A DNA stretch of 64,000 nt, taken from the NCBI RefSeq assembly GCF_002177135.1, contig NZ_MWPH01000002.1:1054001-1118000 (forward strand), written 5' to 3'. The notes below the pieces were generated by a model. That model made no database searches. It worked only from the letters and a program-made list of their open reading frames with translations, and had not been told where the DNA came from. The DNA comes from Natronolimnobius baerhuensis (GTDB taxonomy: Archaea > Halobacteriota > Halobacteria > Halobacteriales > Natrialbaceae). The position numbers were made by a program, and so were the translations under genes. Shown piece by piece: positions 1 to 8,403 of the stretch. How positions within the stretch are numbered: position 1 is the stretch's first letter; the number at the start of each line of letters is the position of its first letter.

Positions 1-218
1 GCGACGACGACGCCGAACTCGGTAGTCGCATCATCGTCTTCAAGCGAAAACGCGGCTCGAACGAGCGAATCGGCTGGCTGGCCGACGAAGTGTATCAGGT
101 ACAGGAAGTCAGAACGGACGCCGTCGATACGTCGGTCGATGGGGAGGGAATCGCCGGCGTCATCCGCCGCGAAGACGAGTTCGTCTTCTGGATCGATCCG
201 ACAAGCGTTCGCGTTTAG
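1..218 (+). CDS. CheW-like chemotaxis adaptor, C-terminal part
   Basis: Only the last 71 codons lie in the window, ending with TAG. The readable part runs from a DDDAELGSRIIVF stretch through GWLADEVYQV to FVFWIDPTSVRV. This matches the end of a CheW beta-barrel: the strand around 'IIVF', the 'G.L.D.V..V' strand and a short C-terminal strand. CheW proteins link transducers to the CheA kinase at the membrane-associated receptor array. It points toward the transducer gene that follows on the opposite strand, so the two are convergent. The 5' end is missing, so it could be a stand-alone CheW or the tail of a larger CheW-containing protein. Confidence 0.7.
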   Translation, partial: DDDAELGSRIIVFKRKRGSNERIGWLADEVYQVQEVRTDAVDTSVDGEGIAGVIRREDEFVFWIDPTSVRV

Positions 219-242
219 GTCTCGAGTCGGCGGGTGACTGTT

Positions 243-1817
243 CTATTCAGTATCGGTCTGTAACTCCTCGACACGCGCCACGAGGCCGTCGATGGTCTGT
301 TCTTGCTGGTCGGTCGCGCCAACGATCCGGTCGGCAGCAGCCTCGCTCTCTTCCGAGCGGTCGCGAACGGTTTCGATAGTCGCCGTGAGTTCTTCGACGC
401 TCGCGGACTGATCATCGATGACGCGTGCAACTTCCGAAATGCCGGACGCAGCCTCATCGACGGAGTCGTCGATCACGGCGAGTGAGCCGTGGACATCCTC
501 GAGTCGGGCATCCGCCTGTTCGATCCGCTCGTGTGAGCGTTCGACCGTCGCCGTCGTCGTTTCAGACTGGGCGTGCAGTGCCTCGAGACTGGCCGTGATG
601 TCGTCGGTGTGAGACTGTGTTTCGTCGGCCAGATCCTTGACGTGGTTCGCGACGACCGCGAAGCCATCGCCGCTCTCGCCGGCGCGTGCGGCTTCGATGT
701 TCGCATTGAGCGCAAGCAAGTTCGTCTCGTCGGCGACATCCGCGATGACGTCGACGACCTGCTCGATTTCGTCCATCTTCGATCCCAGCGCCTCGACGTG
801 CTCGAGCAGGTCATCACCGATTGCGACGACGTCGGCGGTCGCCTCGCGCGCGTCGTCACCCGCCTCGAGTCCCTCGGAAACGGCCGTCTGGGCGGCACTC
901 GCTGCCGTGTCGACCTCGTCGGCCTGGGCCGCGACTTCTTCCATCCCGGCCGCAAACGATTGCATCTCTCCGACGGCGTCCTCAAGTAAGTCGTGTTGCT
1001 CGGCGACGTTGCCGGCGATTTCGTCGGCCGCCGCGCTCGTCTCGTCGACGCTCGCTTGCATCTCGCTCGTCTGGGCGGTGACGCGGCCGGTCAGCGTCTC
1101 GAGGCTGTTGGCCATGTCGTTGACGGCGTCGATGACGGCCAGCAGATCGTCATCGAGGACGGCGAACGCGTCATCGTGGTGTGCGCGAGCGGTGAGGTCG
1201 CCGCCGCTGATTTCGTCTGCGGTTGCCGTAATCTCCGTGACGAGGTCGGCCGTCCTGTCGCGCTCGGTGACGATCTCGGTCTGGTCGACGACGACTTCGA
1301 TGACGCCGATCAGTTCGTCGCCGTCGTATAGCGGCGTCGCCGAAAAGTCGATGTGTTTCTCGTCGCCGTGGCGGTCGACCATCGTGCTGGTATCGCCGTA
1401 TCGGTTGCAGGACGGATCACGCTGTTCGACGCCGAACTCGAGGTGGGCGCGCTCGGGTTCCTGTAACACCTTATCGGCGAGCGTGTCGGCGCGGCGGCCA
1501 TCCGGGTAGAAGTGCTCGGAGGCGTGTTCGTGGCCGAGTGCGTCCTCGCGTGAGACGCCAGTCAGATCGGCGAGTGCATTGTTCCACTCGATGATGACGC
1601 CGTCAGCGTCCAGAATAAACGTTGGGACGCCGGTCCCATCGAACAGTTGTTGATAGCCGGCGCGCCGGATCGTCTCAGGTTGTGCAGTCGCGTCAGAAGC
1701 GCTGTCCGCCTGTGGCTGTGTGTCCCCGTCACCATCGCCTGTCGATTCCCCAGAATCTGCCACTCGAGACGCATGACTCGAGTCGTCAGCCCGATCACGT
1801 CCCCGGTGTTGTGACAT
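243..1817 (-). CDS. soluble methyl-accepting transducer with PAS domain (Htr family)
   Basis: The 524-residue product has an acidic low-complexity N terminus (1-50), a PAS domain (about 55-180, with [13 protein letters not shown]), a HAMP-like segment (about 190-245) and a long MCP signalling coiled coil. The conserved hairpin tip is at about 360-390 ([18 protein letters not shown]). No transmembrane segment is visible, so it should be a cytoplasmic sensor, perhaps of redox or a metabolite through the PAS domain; the ligand is unknown. It would work with the CheW/CheA genes next to it. A TATA-like CTTTACTTTGC (minus strand) lies about 33 bases before the ATG. The family is certain, the stimulus is not. 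Confidence 0.93.
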   Translation of the reverse strand: MSQHRGRDRADDSSHASRVADSGESTGDGDGDTQPQADSASDATAQPETIRRAGYQQLFDGTGVPTFILDADGVIIEWNNALADLTGVSREDALGHEHASEHFYPDGRRADTLADKVLQEPERAHLEFGVEQRDPSCNRYGDTSTMVDRHGDEKHIDFSATPLYDGDELIGVIEVVVDQTEIVTERDRTADLVTEITATADEISGGDLTARAHHDDAFAVLDDDLLAVIDAVNDMANSLETLTGRVTAQTSEMQASVDETSAAADEIAGNVAEQHDLLEDAVGEMQSFAAGMEEVAAQADEVDTAASAAQTAVSEGLEAGDDAREATADVVAIGDDLLEHVEALGSKMDEIEQVVDVIADVADETNLLALNANIEAARAGESGDGFAVVANHVKDLADETQSHTDDITASLEALHAQSETTTATVERSHERIEQADARLEDVHGSLAVIDDSVDEAASGISEVARVIDDQSASVEELTATIETVRDRSEESEAAADRIVGATDQQEQTIDGLVARVEELQTDTE

Positions 1818-1897
1818 TGTGAGTCAATATCATGACTCGGGGAGAGCAAAGTAAAGCTGATGGCAACGTGACAGCGTGACAAACAGACGAATCCAGT

Positions 1898-3028
1898 CTA
1901 CGCGCGTTGTTCGTGACCGATCTCGCCGACGCCGTGGTCCATGTTCGTATTCTCGATAAGTTTGTCCACAGCGAGCCACGCGACGAGTGTCGTTTCGCCG
2001 TCGACTTCCTTTTTGATGATGCCGTCAACGAACTCGTGGTGGCTGGTACCGCCGTCCATGACCGAACCCGTTTCATCGATCTGGGACTCGCGGTAGGTCA
2101 CAGCCTGTGAGACGTCCGTGACGCGAATGCCGAGTTTCTGCGTGTCGTCATCACGCTCTAAGACGACGATGTAGTGATCGTCGGATGGCTCGTTGCGCTC
2201 GACATCGAGCATCGCCGTCGGATCGAGGACGCCCGTAATCTCGCCGCGAAGGTCGGTCACGCCGTCGATGGCGTCCGGCCCGCGCGGGAAGCGCGTGATT
2301 TCTTTCATCTCGACAATCGCGCTGATCCGGTCGATTTCGATGGCGTAGCGGTTTTCGTTCAGATAAAACTCGAGCATCTGAAGCGTCTCCTCACCATTGT
2401 GTGCTGACGCGATTAACGAAGACTCACGGTCGAACACCTGCTCGTCTTCGGCTGCTGCTTCGCCGTAGGTGTTTGCTCCCTGGCCGATTGCCGTCGCATC
2501 GACAGTCGCCTCACCAACCCGTTCGTCGATGGTGACCGTATCGGACATCCCCGCGATTGCGCCCTCGAGTGACGCGACTGCGGCACCGTCTGCCTCCTGC
2601 GTGGTTGTCGCGGACTCGAGGTTGCGTTCGTCGTACGAAACCGTCTCGCCCTCGCTGTCGGCAGCGGAATCGGACTCGGTGGTCGCCTCGTCCGCGGCCG
2701 TCAAATCGTCGCTGTCGCCGCCAGTAGCGTTAGCATCGCCGTCACCATCGTCGACACCGTCCTGTGCGGTCTCGTCAGCGTCCGCCGCAATGGCCTCATC
2801 CTCGCTCGAGGCGACGGCGTCCGCGTCGTCGGTCGTCTCAGTGGCGGCTGGCTCGCGATCCGGTTCCGCAGCGTCGCCGCTCGAGTCGGCTGCGGTGTCA
2901 ACATCCGATTCGGCCGGTGTGTCGGACTGTCCGTCCTCATCGATGTCATCGGCCGTGTCGTCAGCATCGTCCGCGCCGCTCGTTCGATTCCGAATGTTTC
3001 GAATCCGTTCTGCTCTGTCGTCACTCAT
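1898..3028 (-). CDS. cheW: CheW-domain protein with long acidic N-terminal region
   Basis: The product is 376 residues. Residues 1 to about 210 are rich in Asp, Glu, Ala, Ser and Thr and look disordered. Residues about 215-365 form a CheW domain (LEFYLNENRYAIEIDRIS, then GVTDLRGEITGVLD and LGIRVTDVSQ). CheW couples transducers to CheA. The start codon overlaps the stop of the upstream ParA gene by four bases (ATGA), which indicates translational coupling. The acidic extension roughly doubles the usual CheW length and could act as a tether. It shares an operon with the ParA gene only. Confidence 0.88.
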   Translation of the reverse strand: MSDDRAERIRNIRNRTSGADDADDTADDIDEDGQSDTPAESDVDTAADSSGDAAEPDREPAATETTDDADAVASSEDEAIAADADETAQDGVDDGDGDANATGGDSDDLTAADEATTESDSAADSEGETVSYDERNLESATTTQEADGAAVASLEGAIAGMSDTVTIDERVGEATVDATAIGQGANTYGEAAAEDEQVFDRESSLIASAHNGEETLQMLEFYLNENRYAIEIDRISAIVEMKEITRFPRGPDAIDGVTDLRGEITGVLDPTAMLDVERNEPSDDHYIVVLERDDDTQKLGIRVTDVSQAVTYRESQIDETGSVMDGGTSHHEFVDGIIKKEVDGETTLVAWLAVDKLIENTNMDHGVGEIGHEQRA

Positions 3029-3819
3029 GCCGGCACCTCGTGTCTCTGAACGCGTGTTTCAATCGTATCAGCCATTGTTTTGAACTCCGCTTGCATATCG
3101 ACGTCTTCTTCGACCGCAAACACCGACGAGCCGGCCTCGAACGCCCGCTGCAGTGCAACCCGCTTGCGGATCTCGAACAGTGGCACGTCCGGCAGGGCCT
3201 GGTCGAACCACTCGAGCATCGCTGTCGCCTGATTCGTGTGTTCGACGCGGTTCGCGACGAGTGCAACCGGCTCGATCTGTACGTCGTGGTCCATCTCGAG
3301 CGAGCCGACGTAATCGAACAGCAACTCGAGCGAGCGCTTGCTCGTCGATTCAGCCAGTGCGGGGATCACGAGGTTTTCGGTCGCACAGAGTGCGTTGTCC
3401 GTGATCAGCCCGAGCTGTGGTGGGCAGTCGACGATGATAGTATCGTAGCCACGGCTCTGCTCGAGCGAACTGAGAAGCGCGTCGAGTTGCATCTCGGCGT
3501 CGTCCAGTGGGACGAGCGCAGAGTGAGCGGCGTTCATATCGACGTTACTCGCGATCACATCCATCTCGGGATGGTCGTAGACGAGGTCGTCGTGGTCGAC
3601 AGCGCCCGGATCGACGAGGGCGTCGAGGATCGTCGGTGGCTCGGCGTCGTAGGCCTCGAGCAAGCCGAGTCCCTCGGTTGCGTTGCCCTGCGGATCCAGG
3701 TCGACGAACAGCACGTCCTGTCCGCGTTCGTTCAACGCACCGGCGAGGTTGATCGCCACGGTCGTCTTGCCGACACCTCCTTTCTGATTTGTCACACACA
3801 GCCGAGCAGATCCCGCCAT
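3025..3819 (-). CDS. ParA/MinD-type ATPase coupled to a CheW gene
   Basis: This 264-residue ParA-family ATPase has a deviant Walker A (KGGVGKTT, residues 13-20), FVDLDPQGN after strand 2 and a Walker B-like IIVDCPPQLG. ParA proteins form ATP-dependent dimers that position DNA or large protein complexes. I take the ATG at the MAGSARL sequence because a TATA-like GAGTTATGTAGG lies about 30 bases upstream; an in-frame TTG would add six residues. No parB or centromere-like repeats are seen. The four-base overlap with a cheW gene suggests that the cargo is a chemosensory array, as for ParC of Vibrio and PpfA of Rhodobacter. That role is inferred. Confidence 0.85.
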   Translation of the reverse strand: MAGSARLCVTNQKGGVGKTTVAINLAGALNERGQDVLFVDLDPQGNATEGLGLLEAYDAEPPTILDALVDPGAVDHDDLVYDHPEMDVIASNVDMNAAHSALVPLDDAEMQLDALLSSLEQSRGYDTIIVDCPPQLGLITDNALCATENLVIPALAESTSKRSLELLFDYVGSLEMDHDVQIEPVALVANRVEHTNQATAMLEWFDQALPDVPLFEIRKRVALQRAFEAGSSVFAVEEDVDMQAEFKTMADTIETRVQRHEVPA

Positions 3820-4322
3820 TCGCTTGGGTCGTTTCAACTCTGCCTACATAACTCACACGGCCAACTGGGCCGAACGGGCGGGATTTCTGCCGGATACGGG
3901 AAATCGTGTGTGCGCGATCTGAGGACTCCTGCATTCCTGAAATAAATCGGAGAAATAAACCGAGTCGGCCGAATTCTTTATGCGGCGAACATCACAACGC
4001 AGTTCCATGGCAGTGAACGGATCGACCGTCGACACAAACGAGACGACCGCGCGCAGGCGTCACTTCCAGCGACAGTCGCTGGCGAGTGCAATCGGTCGCA
4101 CCGGCATCGCCCGGATCCGTCGACGGCATCGACACAACTGCCAGATCGGAATCGACCGAGGACCAGTATGATACGTCTCGTCGTCACCACCACCTCACGA
4201 CAGCATCGCCCGACCCCCGTCGCCACGCCCGACAGCACCGCTGTCGGCACGCGCGGGACGGCAACTACACACCCGGCGTCCGCTACCGAGGCGACCGAGC
4301 GCCACTGGACAGGCCAGCACTG
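3820..4322. other. intergenic region between parA and cheB
   Basis: This is about 500 bases without a convincing gene. Near the left end is the parA promoter (minus strand, GAGTTATGTAGG). A plus-strand AT-rich box GAATTCTTTATG near 3970 could drive the cheB-cheA operon with a long leader. One small reading frame (ATG at 4168, stop TGA at 4321-4323) has GC-rich third positions and overlaps the cheB start as TGATG, but its 51-residue product is basic and His-rich, unlike haloarchaeal proteins. It may be a decayed gene or leader. The Arg-rich frames here look spurious. Confidence 0.4.
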
Positions 4323-5387
4323 ATGGTCCGGGCCGTCATCGCTGACGATTCTGCAGTCATGCGCGAAACGCTCGGGAAGATTCTCGAGGCGGGCGGACTG
4401 GACGTCGTCGGTCGGGCGAAAAACGGCACCGAGGCCGTCACGCTCATCACCGATCTCGAGCCTGACGTTGCCACAATCGACATCCAGATGCCGGGGCTGA
4501 CGGGCCACGAGGTGATCGAACAGGTGATGGCCCGGAAGCCGACGCCGATGCTGGTTATCAGTTCACAGACGACGAAAAACGCGGATGCGACGTTCGACGC
4601 GCTCGAGGCGGGCGCGGTCGACTTTATCGCGAAGCCGTCTGGGGACAATTCGGTCGATATCTGGTCGAAACAGGACGAGATCGTCGATCAGGTGCGAGCG
4701 GTCGCACAGGCAGATGTCGGGACGGTCGAGCGACAATCGAAGCCGCAAAACGAGACCCAGCGTCCCGAGTCGACAACGATTGCTGTCACGGACGAGTTCC
4801 CGAACGATCCGACGCTGGTCATCGGTGCATCGACCGGCGGCCCGCGGGTCGTCGAGCAAGTGCTGTCCGAACTTCCCGCGCGAGCAGGGTTACGAATTCT
4901 GGTAGTTCAACATATGGCTGATCATTATACGGAACGGTTTGCGAAGCGACTGAACGAACGAACGACCTACGACATCCGAGAGGCCCGCGAGACCGAGACA
5001 GTCGGTCCGGGCGAGGCGCTCCTAGCGAAAGGCGGCACACACATGGCCGTCACTGACTGGTCCCGGGGCGAACTGACGGTGGTCCACGACGACGGACCCC
5101 AGCGACACAACGTCAAGCCGGCAATCGACGTGACGATGGAGACGGCCGCTGACACCGTCCGCGGCAATCTCGCAGGCGTCATCATGACCGGCATGGGCGC
5201 AGACGGTGCCGACGGGTTGGCTGATATCAAAGCCGCCGGCGGCAAGGCCATCGTCCAGGACGAGGCCACCTCTCGTGTCTACGGCATGCCAAAAGTCGCC
5301 GCCGAGCGCGTCGACGTGGATATGACCCTGCCCAAAAGTCGTCTCGCCGAGGGCGTCGTCAACGCCTTCCGGGGGTGGTCCGCATGA
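4323..5387 (+). CDS. cheB: CheB: chemotaxis response regulator / glutamate methylesterase
   Basis: The product is 354 residues. The N-terminal receiver has the acidic pair D8/D9, phospho-acceptor D53 and K104. The C-terminal methylesterase has catalytic S170 (GASTGGP), H197 (VVQHM) and the Asp of GMGADGADG. Phosphorylated CheB removes methyl groups from, or deamidates, transducer glutamates and so resets the receptors. An upstream in-frame extension exists, but the ATG at MVRAVIADDS gives the normal receiver start. The gene overlaps cheA by four bases (ATGA). The partner methyltransferase cheR and the deamidase cheD are not in this window. Confidence 0.97.
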   Translation: MVRAVIADDSAVMRETLGKILEAGGLDVVGRAKNGTEAVTLITDLEPDVATIDIQMPGLTGHEVIEQVMARKPTPMLVISSQTTKNADATFDALEAGAVDFIAKPSGDNSVDIWSKQDEIVDQVRAVAQADVGTVERQSKPQNETQRPESTTIAVTDEFPNDPTLVIGASTGGPRVVEQVLSELPARAGLRILVVQHMADHYTERFAKRLNERTTYDIREARETETVGPGEALLAKGGTHMAVTDWSRGELTVVHDDGPQRHNVKPAIDVTMETAADTVRGNLAGVIMTGMGADGADGLADIKAAGGKAIVQDEATSRVYGMPKVAAERVDVDMTLPKSRLAEGVVNAFRGWSA

Positions 5388-7375
5388 GCGACGCCATGAG
5401 TACGTTCGTCCAGGAAAGTCAGGAGGATATCCGCAAACTCAACAACGCCTTGCTCGACCTCGAGGACGACCCCTCGAGTTCGGACGCCATCGAGACGGTG
5501 TTCCGGGTTGCACACAACCTGAAGGGCAACTTCGGCGTGATGGGCTATACGGAAGCGAGCAATCAGGCCCACGCAATCGAGGACTTACTCGACTGCATCC
5601 GAGATGGCGAACTCGCTGTCACCGGCGAGCGGATGGACCTCATTTTCCGCGGCGTCGACAATCTCGAGGCGATGGTCAACGAGATTTCGGCGGACGGCGA
5701 GACCCAGACGAACCCCAAAGAGGCGATCTCGGAAATTCGTGCCTCGATTGAGGCGGGCGACGACGGCGACGAGGCTGTTGCCGAAGCCGACGATGAGGCC
5801 GAATCGGGAGCCGACGGACACGAGGTCCCACTCGAGACCCTCGCCGACGAGGTCGACCTCGAGGACGAGGCGCAACTGTACCGCGCGGTCATCGACATCG
5901 ACAACGAAGATGCGCCACACGTTGACGCGATGTTCGTCCTCGACGCGACTAACGACGAGTACGACCTCGTCCGGACGGTCCCCGGGGACGACACCCTCGA
6001 GTCCGACGAGTTCGGCGGCGTCTTCGATGCGTACCTGCTGACCGATTCGGTCGTCACCGCGGGCGATATCGAGGGCTTTTACGAGGAAAGTCGCTACGTC
6101 GGCGACGTTAGCGTCGAGTCCGTCACGGACGACGTCCTCGAGGGGCCGGCCGACGAGAGCGACGACGCGGACGAGCAAGACGCGGACGACGACAGTTCCG
6201 CCAGTAGCAGTTCCGCCGCCTCACAGGGCTCCCAGGAAGTCGAATCCATCCGCGTCGACGTCGACCAGGTCGATCAACTCTACAACCAGGTCGAAGAGAT
6301 GGTTACCAGCCGGATCAAACTCCGCAAGATCATCGAGGAACACGACCTCGTCGAAGCCGAAGACGAACTCGAGGAACACGGCAAGATCACCGCGAGTCTC
6401 CAGGATACCGTCCTCGAGATTCGCCTGGTTCCCCTGAAGAAGATCGTCGGCAACTTCCCTCGAGTCGTCCGCGATATCTCGCGCGATCAGGGCAAGGAGA
6501 TCGACTTCCAGATGGACGGCGTCGACATCGAGATGGATCGCTCGATCCTGAACGAACTGAGCGATCCGCTGATGCACCTCATTCGGAATGCGGTCGATCA
6601 CGGGATCGAATCGCCCGACGAGCGTGAGGCAAACGGCAAGTCACGCGAAGGAACGATCAAACTCATCGGTGAGCGCGAACGCGACCGCGTCTCGATCACC
6701 GTCGAAGACGATGGCAAGGGCCTCGAGGTCGAAGAGATCCGAGAGAAGGCAGTCGAGCAAGGCGTCAAAACGGAAGAGGAAGCCGCCGTGCTCGACGACT
6801 CGGAAGTCTATGACCTCATTTTCCACCCCGGATTCTCGACGACCGAGGAGGTGACTGAGGTCAGTGGACGCGGCGTCGGCATGGACGTCGTGAATCAGGT
6901 CGTCCGCGGCGTCGACGGCTCGATTAACGTCGAGAGCGAGCCCGGCGAGGGGACGAGTATCACGCTGATGCTACCGGTTAGCGTCGCTATTGTCCGCGTC
7001 CTGTTCGTTACAGTGGGCAACGAAACCTACGGCGTTCCGATCAAGAACATCGACGAAATTTCGGAGTTTTCGGACGTCTCGGTCGAATCAGTCGAGGGGC
7101 GACCAACGATCACCCACGACGGCAACGTCTTCCCGCTGCTCTCACTCGGCGAGCATCTCGATGTGCCCGAAATGAACCCCGGCGAGGATGACATGGTCAT
7201 CCGAATCAAGGATTCAGTCAGACAGGTCTGTCTGCGCTGTTCCGATGTCGTCGGTCAGGAAGAGGTCGTCATCAAGCCGTTCGAGGGCATCCTGAGTGGC
7301 GCACCCGGCATCAGCGGCGCGTCAGTGCTCGGCGAGGGAGAGGTCGTGATGATCCTCGACGTCGAAACGCTATAG
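5384..7375 (+). CDS. cheA: CheA: chemotaxis histidine kinase
   Basis: The product is 663 residues. A P1 phosphotransfer domain carries the phospho-accepting H44 (VAHNLKGNFG). An acidic spacer with a P2-like segment follows to about residue 285, then the P3 dimerisation helices. The P4 ATPase has the N box (IRNAVDHGIE), G1 (DDGKGL) and G2 (GRGVGMDVV), and the C-terminal P5 is CheW-like (LFVTVGNETYGVPI). CheA phosphorylates CheY and CheB in response to the transducers. I chose the ATG that overlaps the cheB stop rather than a GTG nine bases upstream. Length and domain order are normal for archaeal CheA. Confidence 0.97.
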   Translation: MSDAMSTFVQESQEDIRKLNNALLDLEDDPSSSDAIETVFRVAHNLKGNFGVMGYTEASNQAHAIEDLLDCIRDGELAVTGERMDLIFRGVDNLEAMVNEISADGETQTNPKEAISEIRASIEAGDDGDEAVAEADDEAESGADGHEVPLETLADEVDLEDEAQLYRAVIDIDNEDAPHVDAMFVLDATNDEYDLVRTVPGDDTLESDEFGGVFDAYLLTDSVVTAGDIEGFYEESRYVGDVSVESVTDDVLEGPADESDDADEQDADDDSSASSSSAASQGSQEVESIRVDVDQVDQLYNQVEEMVTSRIKLRKIIEEHDLVEAEDELEEHGKITASLQDTVLEIRLVPLKKIVGNFPRVVRDISRDQGKEIDFQMDGVDIEMDRSILNELSDPLMHLIRNAVDHGIESPDEREANGKSREGTIKLIGERERDRVSITVEDDGKGLEVEEIREKAVEQGVKTEEEAAVLDDSEVYDLIFHPGFSTTEEVTEVSGRGVGMDVVNQVVRGVDGSINVESEPGEGTSITLMLPVSVAIVRVLFVTVGNETYGVPIKNIDEISEFSDVSVESVEGRPTITHDGNVFPLLSLGEHLDVPEMNPGEDDMVIRIKDSVRQVCLRCSDVVGQEEVVIKPFEGILSGAPGISGASVLGEGEVVMILDVETL

Positions 7376-7547
7376 ATCAACCCGTTTTCACGAAATCGAC
7401 CGACAGCGTCGACTCACCATCTGAGTTGAGCGCAACCGCTATTTGACCGGTTCACGCATGATAGCAGTATATGTTCGAGGCGATGCGACGTAGTCACCCG
7501 CTGTGTGAGAGTGAGCGACGAGGACGCCGGTATCCAGGAGGGTGCTA

Positions 7548-7874
7548 ATGGTCGACGTGCCGAAACAACTTGCACCCGCAGATATCGACATCGAAGCTCG
7601 AGAACCCCGCCATCGCCTCGATGATCCGGTCTTGCTGGCATGGGTCGTCTCCGAAGCGGAAGTCATCGAGTGGGCGGTCGACCTCTCAGACGATGGCATC
7701 GCACACGTCGTCTGTCGTGACAGCTACGACAAATCGACACCCGAGAGCGTGACGAGCGAGGCAATTCCGGCGACAGAGCCGATTCCACAGCAGTTGGCAC
7801 TGGCATTGACAGCGTACTCGGGCCAATTTAGCCCAATCGAGGCGGTCGTCAATCCGGTTGCCTCGAGCGAGTGA
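7548..7874 (+). CDS. small haloarchaeal protein of unknown function in the che cluster
   Basis: This is a 108-residue acidic protein without a recognised domain, signal or membrane segment. It reads PVLLAWVVSEAEVIEWAVDLSDDGIAHVVCRD in its middle part, given here only as a landmark of alternating hydrophobic and acidic residues. The start is supported by a strong Shine-Dalgarno-like AGGAGGG five bases before the ATG, unusual here because most genes in the window lack one. It lies between cheA and cheY on the same strand, with about 170-base gaps on each side, so it may be transcribed from cheBA. A chemotaxis role is inferred from position only. Confidence 0.6.
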   Translation: MVDVPKQLAPADIDIEAREPRHRLDDPVLLAWVVSEAEVIEWAVDLSDDGIAHVVCRDSYDKSTPESVTSEAIPATEPIPQQLALALTAYSGQFSPIEAVVNPVASSE

Positions 7875-7992
7875 GTCCGCAGTTCCGTTCAAACCGGTCG
7901 CACAAGTGACTGTTCGTCGGCTACTCGAGTCCGGTTCACACACAGGTGCTGACGGGAAGTAATTTCGAAGTCTAAATTCACAGAATAAAAAC

Positions 7993-8019
7993 TGCCAATC
8001 GGGCAACATTGTTAAGTTA
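7993..8019 (+). promoter_or_regulatory. cheY promoter with upstream inverted repeat
   Basis: An inverted repeat TGCC-AATCG-GGCA sits directly before an AT-rich TTAAGTTAT box, about 22-30 bases upstream of the cheY ATG. That spacing fits a TATA box of a leaderless archaeal transcript. The GGCA half and TTAAG box weakly resemble the archaellin promoter motif further right. cheY therefore probably has its own promoter in addition to any read-through from cheBA. Confidence 0.4.
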
Positions 8020-8040
8020 TCTGGGTGTATTGAACCGTTC

Positions 8041-8397
8041 ATGGACGTACTGATTACGGATGATTCTGGGTTTATGCGGGATCTCCTCCGCGAAATCCTC
8101 GAAGAGGATCATACAATCGTTGGTGAAGCCGAAAACGGTGTTGAAGCGGTCGAACTGTATCAGGAAGCATCGCCGGATATTGTCTTTATGGACATCGTGA
8201 TGCCGATCAAAGACGGCATCGAGGCAACTGACGAGATCACGGATCTGGACCCGAACGCGAAAGTCGTGATGTGTACCAGTGTCGAGCAGGCCGAGCAGAT
8301 GAAAGACTCGATCAAAGCCGGTGCCGAGGGGTATATCACGAAGCCGTTCCAGAAGGAGAGCGTGCTCGAGGAACTCAACAGCATCGTCGCTGGGTAA
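8041..8397 (+). CDS. cheY: CheY: single-domain chemotaxis response regulator
   Basis: This is a 118-residue receiver domain with all key residues: D7/D8, phospho-acceptor D51 (FMDIVMP), T79 and K101 (TKPF). CheA phosphorylates it. In haloarchaea CheY-P acts on the archaellum motor through CheF, both of whose paralogues are encoded in this window. The gene has its own TATA-like box and is followed six bases later by cheC, whose product removes the phosphate, so kinase output and its termination are expressed together. Confidence 0.97.
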   Translation: MDVLITDDSGFMRDLLREILEEDHTIVGEAENGVEAVELYQEASPDIVFMDIVMPIKDGIEATDEITDLDPNAKVVMCTSVEQAEQMKDSIKAGAEGYITKPFQKESVLEELNSIVAG

Positions 8398-8403
8398 TCC
8401 GCC

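Noticed and set aside
2764-3945. 393-codon plus-strand frame
   Set aside because: It is Arg-rich and antisense to the CheW and ParA genes.
3980-4171. 63-codon plus-strand frame between parA and cheB
   Set aside because: It is very Arg-rich with no motif and no acidic bias; it does not look like a haloarchaeal protein.
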